A DNA stretch of 64,000 bases, taken from contig NC_079873.1 of NCBI RefSeq assembly GCF_023065955.2, positions 100,106,128-100,170,127 of the forward strand, in the 5' to 3' direction. Positions 45,128 to 57,329 of this stretch are shown piece by piece. Position 1 is the stretch's first letter. Each line of letters opens with the position of its first letter. The notes under the pieces were generated by a model that saw nothing but the letters and a program-made list of their open reading frames with translations, had not been told where the DNA came from and ran no database searches. This stretch comes from Ursus arctos (taxonomy: Eukaryota; Chordata; Mammalia; Carnivora; Ursidae). Made by a program: the position numbers and the translations under genes.

Positions 45128-46650
45128 AAAAGAGAAAGAAAAGACAAACTGGAGGTATCACAATTCTGGACGTCAAGTTATATTACAAAATTGTAGTGAT
45201 CAAGACAGTATGGTACTGGCACAAAAATAGTCATATAGATCAATGAAACAGAATAGAAAACTGAGAAATGGACCCACAGCTATATGGTCAACTAATCATC
45301 AACAAAGGAAGAAAGAATATCCTATGGAAAAACAAAAAACAAAAAAACCCAGTCTCTTCAACAAATGGTGTTGGGAAAACTGGACAACAACATGTAAAAG
45401 AATGAAACTGGACCACTTTCTTACACCATACACACAAAAATAAATTCCAAATGTATTAAAGACCTAAATGTGAGGCAAGAAACCATCAAAATCCTAGAGG
45501 AGAAAACAGGCAGCAACCTCTTTGACATCAGCCAGTTGTAGCAACTTCTTACTAGATATGTCTCCAGAGGCAAGGGAAACAAACAAACAAACAAACAAAA
45601 AATGAACTATTGGGACTTCATCAAAATAAAAAGCTTTTGCACAGAAACAATCAACAAAACTAAAAGGCAACTTCCAATGTGGGAGAAGATATTTCAGATG
45701 ACGTATCTGATAAAGGGTTAGTATTCAAAATATATAAATAACTTACAAAACTCAATGTGAAGAAATGAATAATTAAATTAAAAAATTGTTGGAAAACATG
45801 GATAGACATTTTTCCTAAGAAGATATACAGATGGGCGATGGACACATAAAAGATGCTCAGCATCACTGATCATCAGGGAAATATAAATTTAAAATGCAAT
45901 GAGATATCACCTCACACCTGTCAGAATGGCTAAAATCAACAAGACAAGAAACAACAGGTGCTGGTGAGGATATGGAGAAAAGGGAACCCCCTTATACTGT
46001 TGGCGGGATTGTAATCTGGTGCAGCCACTGTGGAAAACAGTATGGAGGTTCCATGAAAAGTTAAGAGTTGAAGTACCCTATGATCCAGCATTTGCATTGT
46101 TAGGTATTTACACAAAGAATTTAAAAATACTAACTTGAAGGGATACATGCACCCCAATATTTATAGCAGAATTATCTACAATAGCAAAATTATGAAAATA
46201 GCCCTTGTGTCTATCAGCTGATAGATGGATAAAGAAGAGGTGGGTATATATATAGAATATGTATATTACTCAGCCATGAAAAAAAATTGAAATTTTCATT
46301 TGCAATTATATGAAAAGGTAGAGTGTATTATGCTAAGCAAAATAAGTCAGCCAAAGAAAGAAAAATATCATATGATTTCACTCATGTGGAATTTAAGAAA
46401 CAAAACAAATGAGCAATGGGGAAAATAAAAAGAGAGAAGCAAACCAAGAAACACACTGTTAGCTATAGAGAACAGACTGATGGTTACCAGAGGGGAGGTA
46501 AGTGGGAGGATGGATTAAGTATGTGATGGGCATTAAGGAGTGCACTTACAATAAGCACCAGGTGTTATACTGAAATTTTGAATCACTATATTGTATACTT
46601 GCAACTAATATTACACTGTATGTTAACTTACTGAAATTTAAATTAAAAAA
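45128..46650 (+). mobile_element. Older L1 3' part, plus strand
   Basis: Begins in mid ORF2 ('gacaaactggaggtatcacaattctggacgtcaag', the [16 protein letters not shown] region) and runs to an old-type 3' end ('ctgtatgttaacttactgaaatttaaattaaaaaaaaaa') near 46650. It lies directly behind the L1-A poly(A). It lacks the young terminus, so it is a separate, older element. Surviving frames (45243-45443; minus-strand shadows) are short. Confidence 0.88.
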
Positions 46651-46654
46651 AAAA

Positions 46655-47770
46655 GTAGAAACCACAGCATCCAGTAATTCTACTCCTGGTTATATGCCCA
46701 TCAGAATCCAATTCAAGATTTCATAGGGATATCTACACTCCCATGCTAATTGCAGAATTATTTACAGTAACCAAACTATAGAAAAAAAGCTAAGTGTCTA
46801 TCAGTGTGTGAATGGTTAAGGAAGATATGTGTGTGTGTGTTTATATATGTGTGTGTGTGTGATATATGTGTGAGATTGTGTGTGTGTGCACACACCGTAC
46901 ACACACACAATCGAATACTATTTGGCCATAAGAAAAAAGGAAATCTTGCCATTTATAACAATTTGATGAAACTTGAGTGCAATATAAGTGAAATAAGTCA
47001 GACAGAAAAAGACAAATGAGGTACGATATCACTTATATTCAGAATCTAACAACGTTGAACTCAGAAAGACAGAGTAGAATGGCGATTGTCAGAGATTGAG
47101 GGAAATGTGAAGATACTACTCAGGGTATATACTTCCAGCTCTAAGGTTAACAAGTTTTGGAGATGCAATGTACAGCATGGCGATTATACCTAATAATATT
47201 GTATTGTATACTTGAATATTGTCTATGGAGTAGATCTTTAATTTTCTCACCACAAAAAAGAAATGATAATTATGTGATAGGATGGTAGTGTTAGCTAATG
47301 CTATGGTGGTAATCATTATACAATATATAAATGTATCAAATCAACATGATGTACATCTTGAACTTATACAATGTTATGTGTCAGTTATATCTCAAGCTAG
47401 GGTAAAAAGAAAACTAAAAAAATGAATAAACTGCTGAAATGTACAATAAAATGCATTAATCTCATAAATGTTGTATTGAGTGAAAACGACCCGACATGAA
47501 AGAATACATAAAGTATGTATTCATTTATATGAAAATAATCTAATATGGTTACAGATATCAGATCGGGGTTTGCCTCAGGTGGGGGTTGGACTGGAGGGAG
47601 AGATTGACAGTAAAGAGCATGAGGGAACTTTCTGTGATTATGAGAATATTCTATATTCTGTTTTGGGTGATTATAGAGTTGTATTCAGTAAGCAAAATTT
47701 ATCAAACCTTGCAGTTAACATATTTGTATCTTTATAGTTCATATTACAATAAAATGTATTTATTAGGGAA
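46655..47770 (+). mobile_element. Ancient L1 (L1M-type) 3' fragments
   Basis: 46655-47400 follows old L1 3' order: 'ccatcagaatcc', 'tgctaattgcagaattatttacagtaaccaaactatagaaaaaaagctaagtgtctatc', 'tactatttggccataagaaaaaaggaaatcttgcc', 'agaaaaagacaaatgaggtacgatatcacttatattc'. 47460-47770 looks like a second, differently diverged old L1 3' end ending in an A-run. Boundary between them is approximate. Confidence 0.65.
46825..46912. repeat. (GT)n/(AC)n microsatellite with a perfect 14-bp inverted repeat
   Basis: GT runs broken by TATATA, then GATTGTGTGTGTGT (46874-46887) facing its exact reverse complement ACACACACACAATC (46899-46912) across an 11-base spacer. It can form a hairpin or cruciform. 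Confidence 0.93.
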
Positions 47771-48215
47771 AAAAAAAAGATTTCATAATGCTCCAGGAGA
47801 AACTTCTGCGAGAAAATGCCCTTGATAAAATACTTGCTTTTGCACTTGTTAATTGGAGATTTTCAAAACTGGGGAAGTTGCTTTAGGGATAAGTTAGTGG
47901 GAAAAACATAGGAAGACAAGCAGAGAGGAAAAGAGAGAGAAAAAGAGAGGGAGAAAGTGAGGGATAAGAAGGGAAGAAAGGTTGAGAGAGAGAGCGGTAG
48001 ATAGTTAACTATGGGCACAAGAAATTAACTGCATGGGAAACGAAAAATAAAATCCATTCCATGGATCAACCATTGGTAGTAGCATTTACAGAGTTATAAA
48101 ATGTAAACATTAGCTATTCAACCAACCAAAACAATATAACCATATTTGGGGGTGGAAGAAAGAGCAGCACGTATATGAGTGTGGGGGAAGATGAGTGTGT
48201 GTGAAAGAATAACTA
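47771..48215. other. Unique sequence with a GA-rich tract
   Basis: Contains a purine-rich stretch at about 47921-48001 (GAGAGG, AAAGAGAGAG, GGGAGAAAG). No gene recognised. Confidence 0.6.
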
Positions 48216-48633
48216 TGTTTCAGTTTTCTATTGCTCACCTAAAAAAAAGTACTACAAATTTAGCAATGTACAATATATTTTTAAAAAATTTAACAGTTAT
48301 GTATGCTAGAAATCTTATATGTATCTCACAGAGCCAAACTGTGTGCTGACAGGACTGCATTCCCTTCTAGAGGCTCTATGGGAGAATCTGCTTTCATGAT
48401 TATCCAAATTCTTTGTGGCTCATTGTATAACTGAGGTACCTGTTTCCTTACTGGCTGTCAACTGAAGATTGTTTCCATTTTCTAGAGGTTATCTTCATTC
48501 CATGACTCATACCCCTTCCTTCATCTTCAAAGATGGCAATGACATCTCTCTCAAGTCACATATCTCTGTGTCACATAGGTTCCCAGGAATGAAGTGTGAA
48601 CTTCTTTGGGAGACCATTATTCTGCCTACCACA
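48216..48633 (-). mobile_element. MLT1-type MaLR LTR, solo
   Basis: Plus strand runs TGTTTCAGTTTTCTATTGC...CCATTATTCTGCCTACCACA, the antisense order of MLT1: 'acaaatttagcaatg', 'ctgtgtgctgacaggactgcattcccttctagaggctctatgggagaatctg', 'cttccttcatcttcaaagatggcaatg', and 'cttctttgggagaccattattctgcc'. A perfect 5-bp TSD AACTA flanks it (48211-48215 and 48634-48638). 418 bp, no internal region. Confidence 0.9.
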
Positions 48634-48834
48634 AACTAAATTCTCTTTGTCCCTTTTCAGACATTAATATATAATGCCTAAAACTGGACAGCTCTGACTA
48701 GTCCCCCAAATTCTCTTTTGCCACAAAAGGAGAGACCAAGGCATTTAGAAGTGACTAGCAAAGATTAGCCTTTCACACTTCTGCAAGAATTGTAAGACTG
48801 AGACACTTTCTACCACTCTCTACCATTCCTTCCA

Positions 48835-49040
48835 GTGCATCATGGTAGAGTAGAAAAAGTTTGAGATTTATTGTCAGACCAAACTGGCAGAATCATAGAC
48901 CCACCAATTACTAGCTGAAACTAGAGCTTAGAAATTACTTGACTTCTCTGAGCCTCAGCTTTCTCCTTTGTAAATGAGGATATATCAAGATTAAATGTAA
49001 TATATGTATATATAATAATAGGTCTGAAATAAATGGAAGT
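48835..49040 (+). mobile_element. MIR SINE
   Basis: 'agattactagctgaaactagagc', 'tacttgacttctctgagcctcagctttctcctttgtaaatgagg' and a following AATAATA segment follow the MIR consensus over most of its length. Confidence 0.82.
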
Positions 49041-49203
49041 TAAACATTTCTTCTGTGTGACATACCTATTCTATTTTAGAGGTTATTAATGAGGAACAAC
49101 TAACTGTATATCCTAGCAAAGAGTAGCCTTTCACATTTCTGTGTGAATTATGAGCCCTGCAGGCTAGATCCAGCTGCGTTGATGGTAGGATTTTCCTCTG
49201 ACT

Positions 49204-49345
49204 CAGTGGTACTTAACTTTGAGTCATATGACATCTTTCAATATGGATCAGCTCAAGTTTTACACCCCAAATTCAAGATAACTCTGGAAATTCTAATCCA
49301 ATTCACCTTAGGTGGTGTGAATAAGATTTGCTGCATGAGATTTAG
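49204..49345 (+). mobile_element. MER5-like hAT fragment
   Basis: 'cagtggtacttaactttgag', then 'actctggaaattctaatccaattcaccttaggtggtgtga', resembles the MER5A pattern ('cagtggttctcaaac...agagtttctgattcagtaggtctgggg'). Diverged; assignment tentative. A 70-codon open frame crosses it and is not supported as a gene. Confidence 0.45.
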
Positions 49346-52300
49346 AAGAAAATAACATGGTACCTAATAATAAGCAGATTTCCTTTCTCAAGTGTCTTCA
49401 TGTTGTGATGTACAGCAGCAAAGGGAATTGCATTTGGTGAGTATGTCTTAGGAGGAGGTTGGGACTTAACCAGAAGACCATAACATGGTTTTGAATCACA
49501 CAGTGTGCCACTTGTTAATATTGCTTGATCACTAGTACTTCTACTCCATTATTAGGTGGTTTTAGGAGCAGTTAGATACCAGAGAACTCTTCAAGATCAA
49601 AGACAATATCTTGATTGTTTTGTTATCCTTGACAACTAACAGTGTCATGTATATGGAAAGAACTTAAAGCATGTTTGTTAAAAGGTGAAAAGATCACAAT
49701 TGCAAAAAAAATCATTGGCATTACTGTGAGAGGAAGGCAGACATCCCATGGTTTTGATATTCAAACTGACTAATAATTAATACTAATACCTAAAAATAAT
49801 GAGGGAATGTACAAGGTCTCAATACTTCATGAAACCATTGGTGAATTTACTACAGCTAGCAGCACCATATGAATGACTGAGGCTGCCACATGGGCAGAAA
49901 AAAGGTATTGTAACTAAATGCCATTTACATGAAAAAAATGAGTTAATTTTACAATTTGGTTCCTTTTGCCACCCCCCCTTTTTTTGCATCAGCCTGGCAT
50001 TATTGCCTATCTATTTCTGTTCATATTGTGTAGGATGCTTTAGTTGCAAATGGGTTTTGGAAACATTGTGGCATTTTCAGAGAATCTTTGTCTTATGAAA
50101 GGAGACACTTATAATGTATATCGATTTTTTTTTTTTAAAAAAAGACGAACCTTCTGGATGGAAGCAAGAAGAAAAGTTTATTTTCAAAAGATAAACAAAA
50201 TGGCATATTTAAATCATGTACACAACGTAGATTTCTTGACGAGTGATTTCTGATTTCAGCTTATACACATAACCTACTTTCCATGTCATTGAAATTGCAA
50301 GCCAAATTTAATAGAAAATGAGGACAAAAAAGGAAAACTTCCTTTCTGCAGTGCACATGATTCATTATACTAGTCCTTTTATAGCAGAGTAAACACTGCA
50401 GAGATGCAACTTCAACTTTTTGATTGCTTTAAACATATGGCTAAGAACCAGCTTGTATGCATCATTTTCTTGCTTTAGCATAATTTAGTTTTCTAAAGAC
50501 CAAGATGTCTTCGAACTGGGGGGGGACACTTTTTTTTTTTAAATCAGCAAATGTAATACCTGTCAACAAGGATAAATATGGTATTAATGAAAGTGTATGT
50601 TAATGCATTAAACTAGTAGGATATCAGCAGGATATCAGTTTCATTGCCAACTGATTTTTAGAAATGATCCACCATTTGAATTAGTGTTAGTGATAAATTA
50701 TTTCCAAGTAGTATTAATCATACTCACTGGGAAATTAAAATGTCATAAAATGATAAAGTGTTAAAGAAACAGTATCTCACATCTACACCTGCATATGCAT
50801 CACAATATCACCACAGTGTTTGCTCAAAAACATTCACGACTCTATTTTTAACATGGTATTCAGTAATGTAACTGATTTAACATTCTAGTCATTCTTTTAG
50901 CACTCCTTAATAATATTAAAACTTTCTATAAGTATAAAACAGTATACATCATATTGTGATCATTGTTTTTCAAAATGAAAGAAGGCCCCTTATTTTCTCC
51001 CATTATTTATTATGGTAGGTATTCTTTTTATGGACATATGAGTGTATATATATATATATATATAATTGCAAAGATTCTAATTGAATAGGGTCTAGATGTC
51101 CTTCTACAAATGAATTCATCCTTCCAGTGTTTCTTTCCAAGAGAATCATAGATTATGCGTACTCTTTGGAATTTAACAGGGAAAGTCAGTAGAGCTTTTA
51201 ATTTCAGGAGTATTCTTTCTTCTTTATTTCTTTCCCTATATTATTGCATTTTGGAATATTAGCACATTATAAATTCAATTTTGTTTTCATCTACTATATA
51301 TTAAAACTCCAGTTTTAATTGTATAATTATCTGACTCAAAATTGGAAGTAAACTCTAACTTCAAAGAAAAAGGAAATATAAAATACTACATAGTTCTCTT
51401 TCTAACTCACTAACTTATTAGGAAGATCAACATTTTAAAATGTATCACATTTAATGAATGAAAAACATTTATTACCAAGATTTTTATGATGAATTAGAAG
51501 TAAAAGTACAGATAGGTGAATTATGCAGATTGTAAGTTATATTAGGGAAAGAAATTTATGAATATTAAATAAAATGCTTTTAAAAAACTAGAAAGAATGG
51601 TGGCTTTTATTACTAGTCTTCCTATCCCAACATAACCTAGTTTATAAGAAGTGACGACATTGAAGCAAATGGATCCCAGTAAATAGTTCAAAGGTCATAG
51701 AGATTTCAAATTTACTATCTGCAAGTTCTCCAAACAAACCTAGTCAGGAAACAAATAACTTCTTCCTAGTTTAATCTTTCCAAACAGTCTCATTTCTAGA
51801 ACTAAGCAGTCTTCATTTCATTATCACAAGACTAAATAGCTTTTGCCATGAGGTATATTTAGATTGGAGAGCTAATGACCACTGAGAAGAGCATTCCCTG
51901 AGGAATGTGAAGTTTAATAATTATAATCACAAGGCTGTTGTTTCTATATATATTTTTCATGAAAGTATACACCATGTTAAACACTGGGCTTTTTCAACCA
52001 AAAATTGTACACATTCTATTTAAAAGCAGATCTTTAAGCTTATCTAGGTCTTTCTTAGCTAGGAAAACAATAACAAACAATAACTTTACTTAGTCTAATC
52101 ACCCGTTCTAGAAATGTCTCTTCTTCTCTTTACCAAACTTCTCTAATGTTTAGTCTTTATCTCTTGCCTTCCATTTTCTCACCACCCACACTCTTTATTC
52201 TCTGAATCTGGTTTAGTATCCCATAACTCTGCTGAAAGCCTTTGTCTAGACAGTCACCAAATCCAATAGACTTTTCTCTGTTCTCAATATCTAATCAATG

Positions 52301-52609
52301 CTTGAACAGATTGAAGTGTTTGATATTCTGGTCTTCCTTGGCTTTACTGATGTTGCTTTATCTTTATGAGTAGATTTAACCACTTTATATTTTGGCATAT
52401 AATTGTTTCCTGTTTAAAATGTGTTGGAATATAAATATTTTATGGAGCTATCAGGCCTTTCAGAAAAGTGTTTTGCAATAAAATTAGGCTTTAGTAACAA
52501 TGAAGGTTACCCCCCTATGCTTTGAATGCTCATACACCTTTTAGTCCCTTTGTTTGTAGCTGTACTCAAGTTTTTGTACCTCCTTGTGTCCAGATCAAGG
52601 AGTGTCCTC
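49346..52609. other. Longest mostly unique stretch
   Basis: No gene, exon-like frame or strong repeat. Around 49590-49690 a weak L2/MIR-like 3' impression ('gacaatatcttgattgttttgttatccttgacaactaacagtgtcatg') is too diverged to call. Homopolymers: T12A7 near 50127-50145, G8 near 50519 and T10 near 50530. (TA)n at 51040-51064. Confidence 0.6.
51040..51064. repeat. (TA)n microsatellite
   Basis: Short TA run in unique sequence. Confidence 0.9.
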
Positions 52610-52735
52610 CATCCACTAGGCTGAAGACCTCTTCCTGGCCTGCCTTGTTTACTATCATATCCTCAAAGCATAGCAGAAGACTTAACACATAGCTTGTTTT
52701 CAATTAATAGATACTGAATGAACTAATCTATTATA
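52610..52735 (+). mobile_element. L2 LINE 3'-end fragment
   Basis: 'aggctgaagacctcttcctggcctgccttgtttactatcatatcctcaaagcatagcagaagacttaacacatagcttgttttcaattaatagatactgaatgaac' matches the order of the L2 3' end ('...cactgctgtatccccagcgcctagcacagtgcctggcacatag...caataaatatttgttgaatgaatg'). Confidence 0.6.
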
Positions 52736-53180
52736 TAAAACATGTATTCCATTAAGTTGGAAGTTATCTGTTTCACCAAATTTGAAGTCCAATATTCTAG
52801 ATGATAGGAACTTTGTAACAACCTGAAAGTTTTATGATATAATGAAGAGTTACAAAATATCAAAAGTAAGCTGTTCAAAAAGAGACTGCTTCAGTATTGC
52901 TAATATTGTTATGTTTTATTTAAAATAACACCTACTTTAGCTAGCAGTAAGACTGCATTTTAGAAGGAAATTTTGGCTCATTGTCAAGAATGTAGTCATT
53001 TTTTTCTGATCTCAAAATCAAGATACTTCGGTATCACACTGAAATGGAGATGTAGCCACTGATTTTAATTACCTGCTCCTCTAGCCAAGATGAAAATATA
53101 ATCTGATGAATTTGAATAAAAAATCAAAACAAAAGACCCTCCAAGATTATTGGAGGCCAGGAGAACTAAAACCATCTTTT
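52736..53180. other. Unique sequence
   Basis: Nothing recognised. Contains the left TSD of the following SINE. Confidence 0.55.
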
Positions 53181-53375
53181 TTTTTTAAAGATTTTATTTA
53201 TTTATTCGACAGAGATAGAGACAGCCAGCGAGAGAGGGAACACAAGCAGGGGGAGTGGGAGAGAAAGAAGCAGGCTCATAGCAGAGGAGCCTGATGTGGG
53301 GCTTGATCCCATAATGCCAGGATCACGCCCTGAGCCGAAGGCAGACGCTTAACCGCTGTGCCACCCAGGTGCCCC
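53181..53375 (-). mobile_element. Carnivoran SINE (young subtype)
   Basis: Reversed tail TAAAGATTTTATTTATTTATT, then GAGACAGCCAGCGAGAGAGG and head GTGCCACCCAGGTGCCCC. CpGs are retained in the body (GACGCTTAACCGCTG). TSD AAAACCATCTTTT at 53168-53180 and 53376-53388 is perfect. Very similar to the copy at 6690-6885, so both come from a recent source. Confidence 0.96.
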
Positions 53376-53388
53376 AAAACCATCTTTT

Positions 53389-54109
53389 TGATTATCTGAA
53401 TTAGGTGGATAAAGAGCCCTTGGCTGAGACAGAATTAAGCTCTTCTGCTGCAAGAAGCTGGAAAGGTCTTTGATGCCAAGATGGCTTGATGTTGTACAGT
53501 TGACATAGTAGAGGCTCACACCCAGGTAATGATTTACAGTAAGTTTGAATGAAGGATTCTAAATCAAACGTGGAAATAAAGGCTAGGGGCTAGATCAGGA
53601 TAAATTTAATAATAGAAAAATGAACAGGAAATGCATCAAATAGTGGGCATTTACATATTGCATTCTAAAAATGTATCTAATGATTAAGGTTCAATTTTGG
53701 TTCCTTTAACAGCACATTCTATTTTTCACAAATGTAGAAAAACTTGTTTATCTGAATCTTATGCAAAAAAGCATTATCTTTACTCTTCAGCCTACATTAC
53801 TGTGCCTGAGGCACCTTTATAATCTGGTGATGGTACACTGTAATTGAAAGTTCAATTATTTTGAGAAGTATGTAAACATCTTGAAAGTTTATTATACAAA
53901 ATAAAATATGTAAACTTTCACCAGAAAACATGAGCTTTGTAGTCAATTACTAAATCCTCTTAATTCTTCCTTCAGGTTAACAATTGAATGCTTATAACGG
54001 GCTACATTTTTGGTATTCCTGCATTCAGTCTCCCATATACCACATTGAGGAAATTTCTAGCAAGTGATACCATTATATATTGTTTCCCATGGCATTAAGT
54101 CCAAATAGC
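53389..54109. other. Unique sequence
   Basis: No gene or repeat family recognised. Confidence 0.55.
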
Positions 54110-54605
54110 TTTGTCTGTCTTTCATGGCTTAAACCTGACCTATTCTAACTCTACAGCCTTCATCCTCACTAAAATGTATCCTCTGGTTCCTTTCTCACTG
54201 GTGTGCCATCCTCACTCATTATTCAATTACTTTGCTTCTGTAGTGATTGTAGTCTGGTTTGTAGATGCGGCCCCCTTTTACTTGTCTAAATTTCATTGAC
54301 ATCCAGGTCAAGTTCTACCCCCCTGTTTGAAGGCATCTTCAGTTATTCTGGAGACAAACCGTCTTTCTTCTCATAACCTATGCAATACTTAAAAGTTAAT
54401 AATGTATAGCTTAGTTCTGAATTACACCCTATCTGGTTTTGTAAGCTATTGATTCACACATGTTAGTCTTAACACTCTCATTATATTTCAAACTTCTTAA
54501 GGGTAGGGAATGTATATGGTCTTTCCTCTGAATTCTTCCTTCCATACCTTCAATATTACATAGGATTACATAGTAGGTAACTTGTTAATGTGTTATATTG
54601 AATGC
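54110..54605 (+). mobile_element. L2 LINE 3' end
   Basis: Long, ordered agreement with the L2 3' region: 'ctctacagccttcatcctcac', 'cactcattattcaattactttgcttctgtag', 'tccaggtcaagttctacc...tgaaggcatcttcagttattctgg', 'attatatttcaaacttcttaagggtagggaatgtatatggtctttcctctgaattcttcc', ending 'tagtaggtaacttgttaatgtgttatattgaatg'. Diverged but continuous. Confidence 0.72.
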
Positions 54606-54649
54606 CTCCTTACATAAGAAAATTATTTTGGCTATTGTTATTTAGAAAA

Positions 54650-55388
54650 CTATTCCATTTTTGTGTATGGTGTAAGAAAACAGTCCAGTTTCATTCTTCT
54701 ACATGTGGCTGTACAATTTTTCCAACACTATTTGTTGAAGAGACTGTCCTTTCCCGTTGGATATTTTTTCCTGCTTTGTTGAAGATTGGTTGACCATAGA
54801 TTTGAGGGTCCATTTCTGGGTTCTCTGTTCTGTTCCATTGATCGATGTGTCTGTTTTTGTGCCAATACCATATTGTCTTGTTGATCACAGCTTTGTAATA
54901 TAGCTTGAAGTCAGGCATTGTGATGTCCCCAGCTTCTGTTTTCTTTTTCAACATCCCTCTGGCTATTTGGAGTCTTTTCTGGTTCCATACAAATTTTAGG
55001 TTTATTTGTTCCAGCTCTATGAAAAATGTTGATGGTATTTTGATAGGGATTGAATTGAATGTGTAGAATGTTCTGGGTAGCATAGACATTTTAACAATAT
55101 TTATTCTTCCAATTTACAAACATGGAACATTTTTTCATTTCTTTTTGTCATCCTCAATTTCTTTCACAAGCGTTCTGTAGTTTTTAGAGTACAGATCCTT
55201 TATCTCTTTGGTTAGGTTTATTCCCAGGCATCATATGGTTTTTGGTGCAATTGTAAGTGGGATTGATTCCTTAATCTCTCTTTCTTCTGTCTCATTGTTA
55301 GTGTATAGAAATGCAACTGATTTCTTTGCATTGATTTTATATCCTACCATGTTGCTGAATTCCACAATGTCCAACATATTTTTCTTAC
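54650..55388 (-). mobile_element. Internal L1 ORF2 fragment
   Basis: Antisense ORF2 from the region before the C-terminal domain to just after the RT. A 132-codon minus-strand frame (54691-55089) retains [37 protein letters not shown] and [23 protein letters not shown]. It has neither an L1 3' end nor a poly(A), so its 3' part was lost by deletion or rearrangement. Confidence 0.88.
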
Positions 55389-56024
55389 TATAAAAAATTG
55401 TTGTAGACTCTAAGAACTGTGTTTTGTATGACCATAATAATGATTTCCTCCCTTCACTGACAAACTTCTGATAATATAAACCCTTTTCTTATGAGAAATT
55501 CATTATGTGTTTATCTTGAAGAATTCCTAAAATCTAATTTATTTATTTGGAAAGGCTTTACAACTTACTGAATCATTTTTAAAACAATAGCAACACTAAT
55601 ACTTTAGGAAGATTTTTTATTAGACTCTAAAATGCTAGCTAATATTATGTTTCTATAAGCAGGGATTATTACTGCTTCTAAAACTAGAGGAATCAAGGTA
55701 TCTAATGCTTACATGACTTTTCCTAGCTTTTATGTTTCTACAGGCCCCATAGTAAGGATTTGAATCTTCTTGGTTTTGATATTTGAAGCCTATCTTAGCA
55801 TTTCACTTTCAATAAGAGATATGTTTTTATTTGTGGCTCCAATGGTGGCATGATTTTGCACTAAAGCATTTGTATTTTTTTTTTTTTGCCCAGAACAAAA
55901 GGTATATATTTTCAAGATGACACTTCCTTAACTTTAAGGAAACAGTGTGATACCATGAACTAAAACAAAATGGAACCCACTTATACAGCAGATTTTGTAT
56001 ATATCAGAGGAATAAAAGGAGACT
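55389..56024. other. Unique sequence
   Basis: T-run at about 55876-55888. Nothing else recognised. Confidence 0.55.
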
Positions 56025-56210
56025 AACAATTGTTGAATTCCTAATATATCCCAGGAACTGTACTTGATGTTTTAATGTTTAAAAACTAAAATATTGCTAA
56101 ATGGAAATTAGTATCTCCTTTTTACAGACACAGAACCTGTGATTTAAGAAGATAAATGACTCATCCAAGGCACTTAACTAGTAGATGACAGAGGTCAGAT
56201 TTCAACTGGA
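56025..56210 (-). mobile_element. MIR SINE, minus strand
   Basis: Reversed MIR: 'ccaggaactgtacttgatgttttaatg', 'ttagtatctcctttttacagacacagaacctgtgatttaagaagataaatgactcatccaaggcacttaactagtagatgacagag'. Confidence 0.82.
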
Positions 56211-56833
56211 TTTATTTGATTTTAATGTATTCATAACAATGTTATTAAAGACACATATTCAATCAATCACAGGAGAAATTTATCACCTACCACCAGCTGG
56301 AATCTCTGATACAAACAGAATATTGGTCAGGAAAGATTACCTAGACTCTCTGAAAGGCAGCCAACTTGATCTTATTTTATCTGATTATAGGATGTTCAGC
56401 CTGAAATATGGAACAGTGGCCAAGAAAGGAAAAGAAAAAAAGAAAAATTTCCACTGGAGAAATAACTTGATTCATAGCTTTGTTACTAAATTTTTAGTAA
56501 CCGAAAACAGCCTAGTCATCTCTTGGTAAAAAATTGTGGTCGTGAATTCTATTCATATGAAAGGTAAGTTAGTGAAAGAGACTGTGTACCAAAAATTGAT
56601 AAAGAAAACTTACCCAAAATTATCTATTATATTTATGACTTGTTAACTCTTTACTTCTGTATTTTATGCTAAGAAAATATTATGATATAAAAATCCTGTT
56701 TTTCTTTTTGAGAAGTTTGCTTGCTTGGTTAATGATGAGAAGCAGTGTGGGGGGGGAGACAATATTCTTTGTAAAAATACCATGATTCTTACTATAGCAC
56801 ATGAATAGACATTTAGCATATTAGGGCCATTTG
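56211..56833. other. Unique sequence
   Basis: A 114-codon plus-strand frame (56185-56529) starts inside the MIR and has no recognisable domain; not supported as a gene. G-run at 56750-56757. Confidence 0.55.
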
Positions 56834-56839
56834 ATTTAC

Positions 56840-57323
56840 TGTTGGGTTTGGCCAAACCCCGAGGCAGCCAATGAAAAGATTACTCCAGACACCTAGGTAG
56901 GGGAAAGGAGAGGGCTTGGAGACTGATGTTCTAGTGGCAAAAGGTCCCAAACCAAGCTCTGCCTCCACTTTTATTGTGAATGTTATCAATACATCAAGGG
57001 AATAAGAAAAGCAAGAAGGAGTGTGAAGCTTTAGTAATCAACACAGTGACATAGGGAGTATCATGTGATTAGAACAAGCTGTGCTCATGACCCACATGCG
57101 GGCAGGGAGTATGTGGAGTACATGACTGCCAAAGATAAATGTTTCTCCTAAGCATTTACTCCCTGGATGAGTACATTGAGCCACAGTAAGGATCTGGCTG
57201 TTTTCAGCCCAGAAATCTTCAGCCCAGTTTTCTGGACACTGCTTCTTTGTTTTTCAACTAGTCTCACCCAGGGAAGCGTGCGTTTATTAAATCTTATCTA
57301 GGCAGGCACTATGAATTCCTACA
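56840..57323 (-). mobile_element. Solo LTR of an endogenous retrovirus, 6-bp TSD
   Basis: 484 bp starting TGTTGGG and ending CCTACA on the plus strand (minus strand TGTAGG...CCCAACA, canonical TG...CA). A perfect hexamer ATTTAC flanks it (56834-56839 and 57324-57329). On the minus strand an AATAAA (complement near 56974) is followed by a pyrimidine-rich U5-like region containing TCTGGAGTAATCTTTTC. The copy at 9888-10350 shares this segment and layout. No gag, pol or env sequence is nearby, so it is a recombined solo LTR. A six-base duplication is typical of class II (beta-type) integrases, but the class cannot be assigned from this alone. Confidence 0.82.
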
Positions 57324-57329
57324 ATTTAC

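Noticed and set aside
46804..47019. 71-codon Cys/Val-rich frame
   Set aside because: Produced by the GT microsatellite inside an ancient L1.
56185..56529. 114-codon open frame in unique sequence
   Set aside because: It begins inside a reversed MIR, has no recognisable domain and no splice context; most likely chance.
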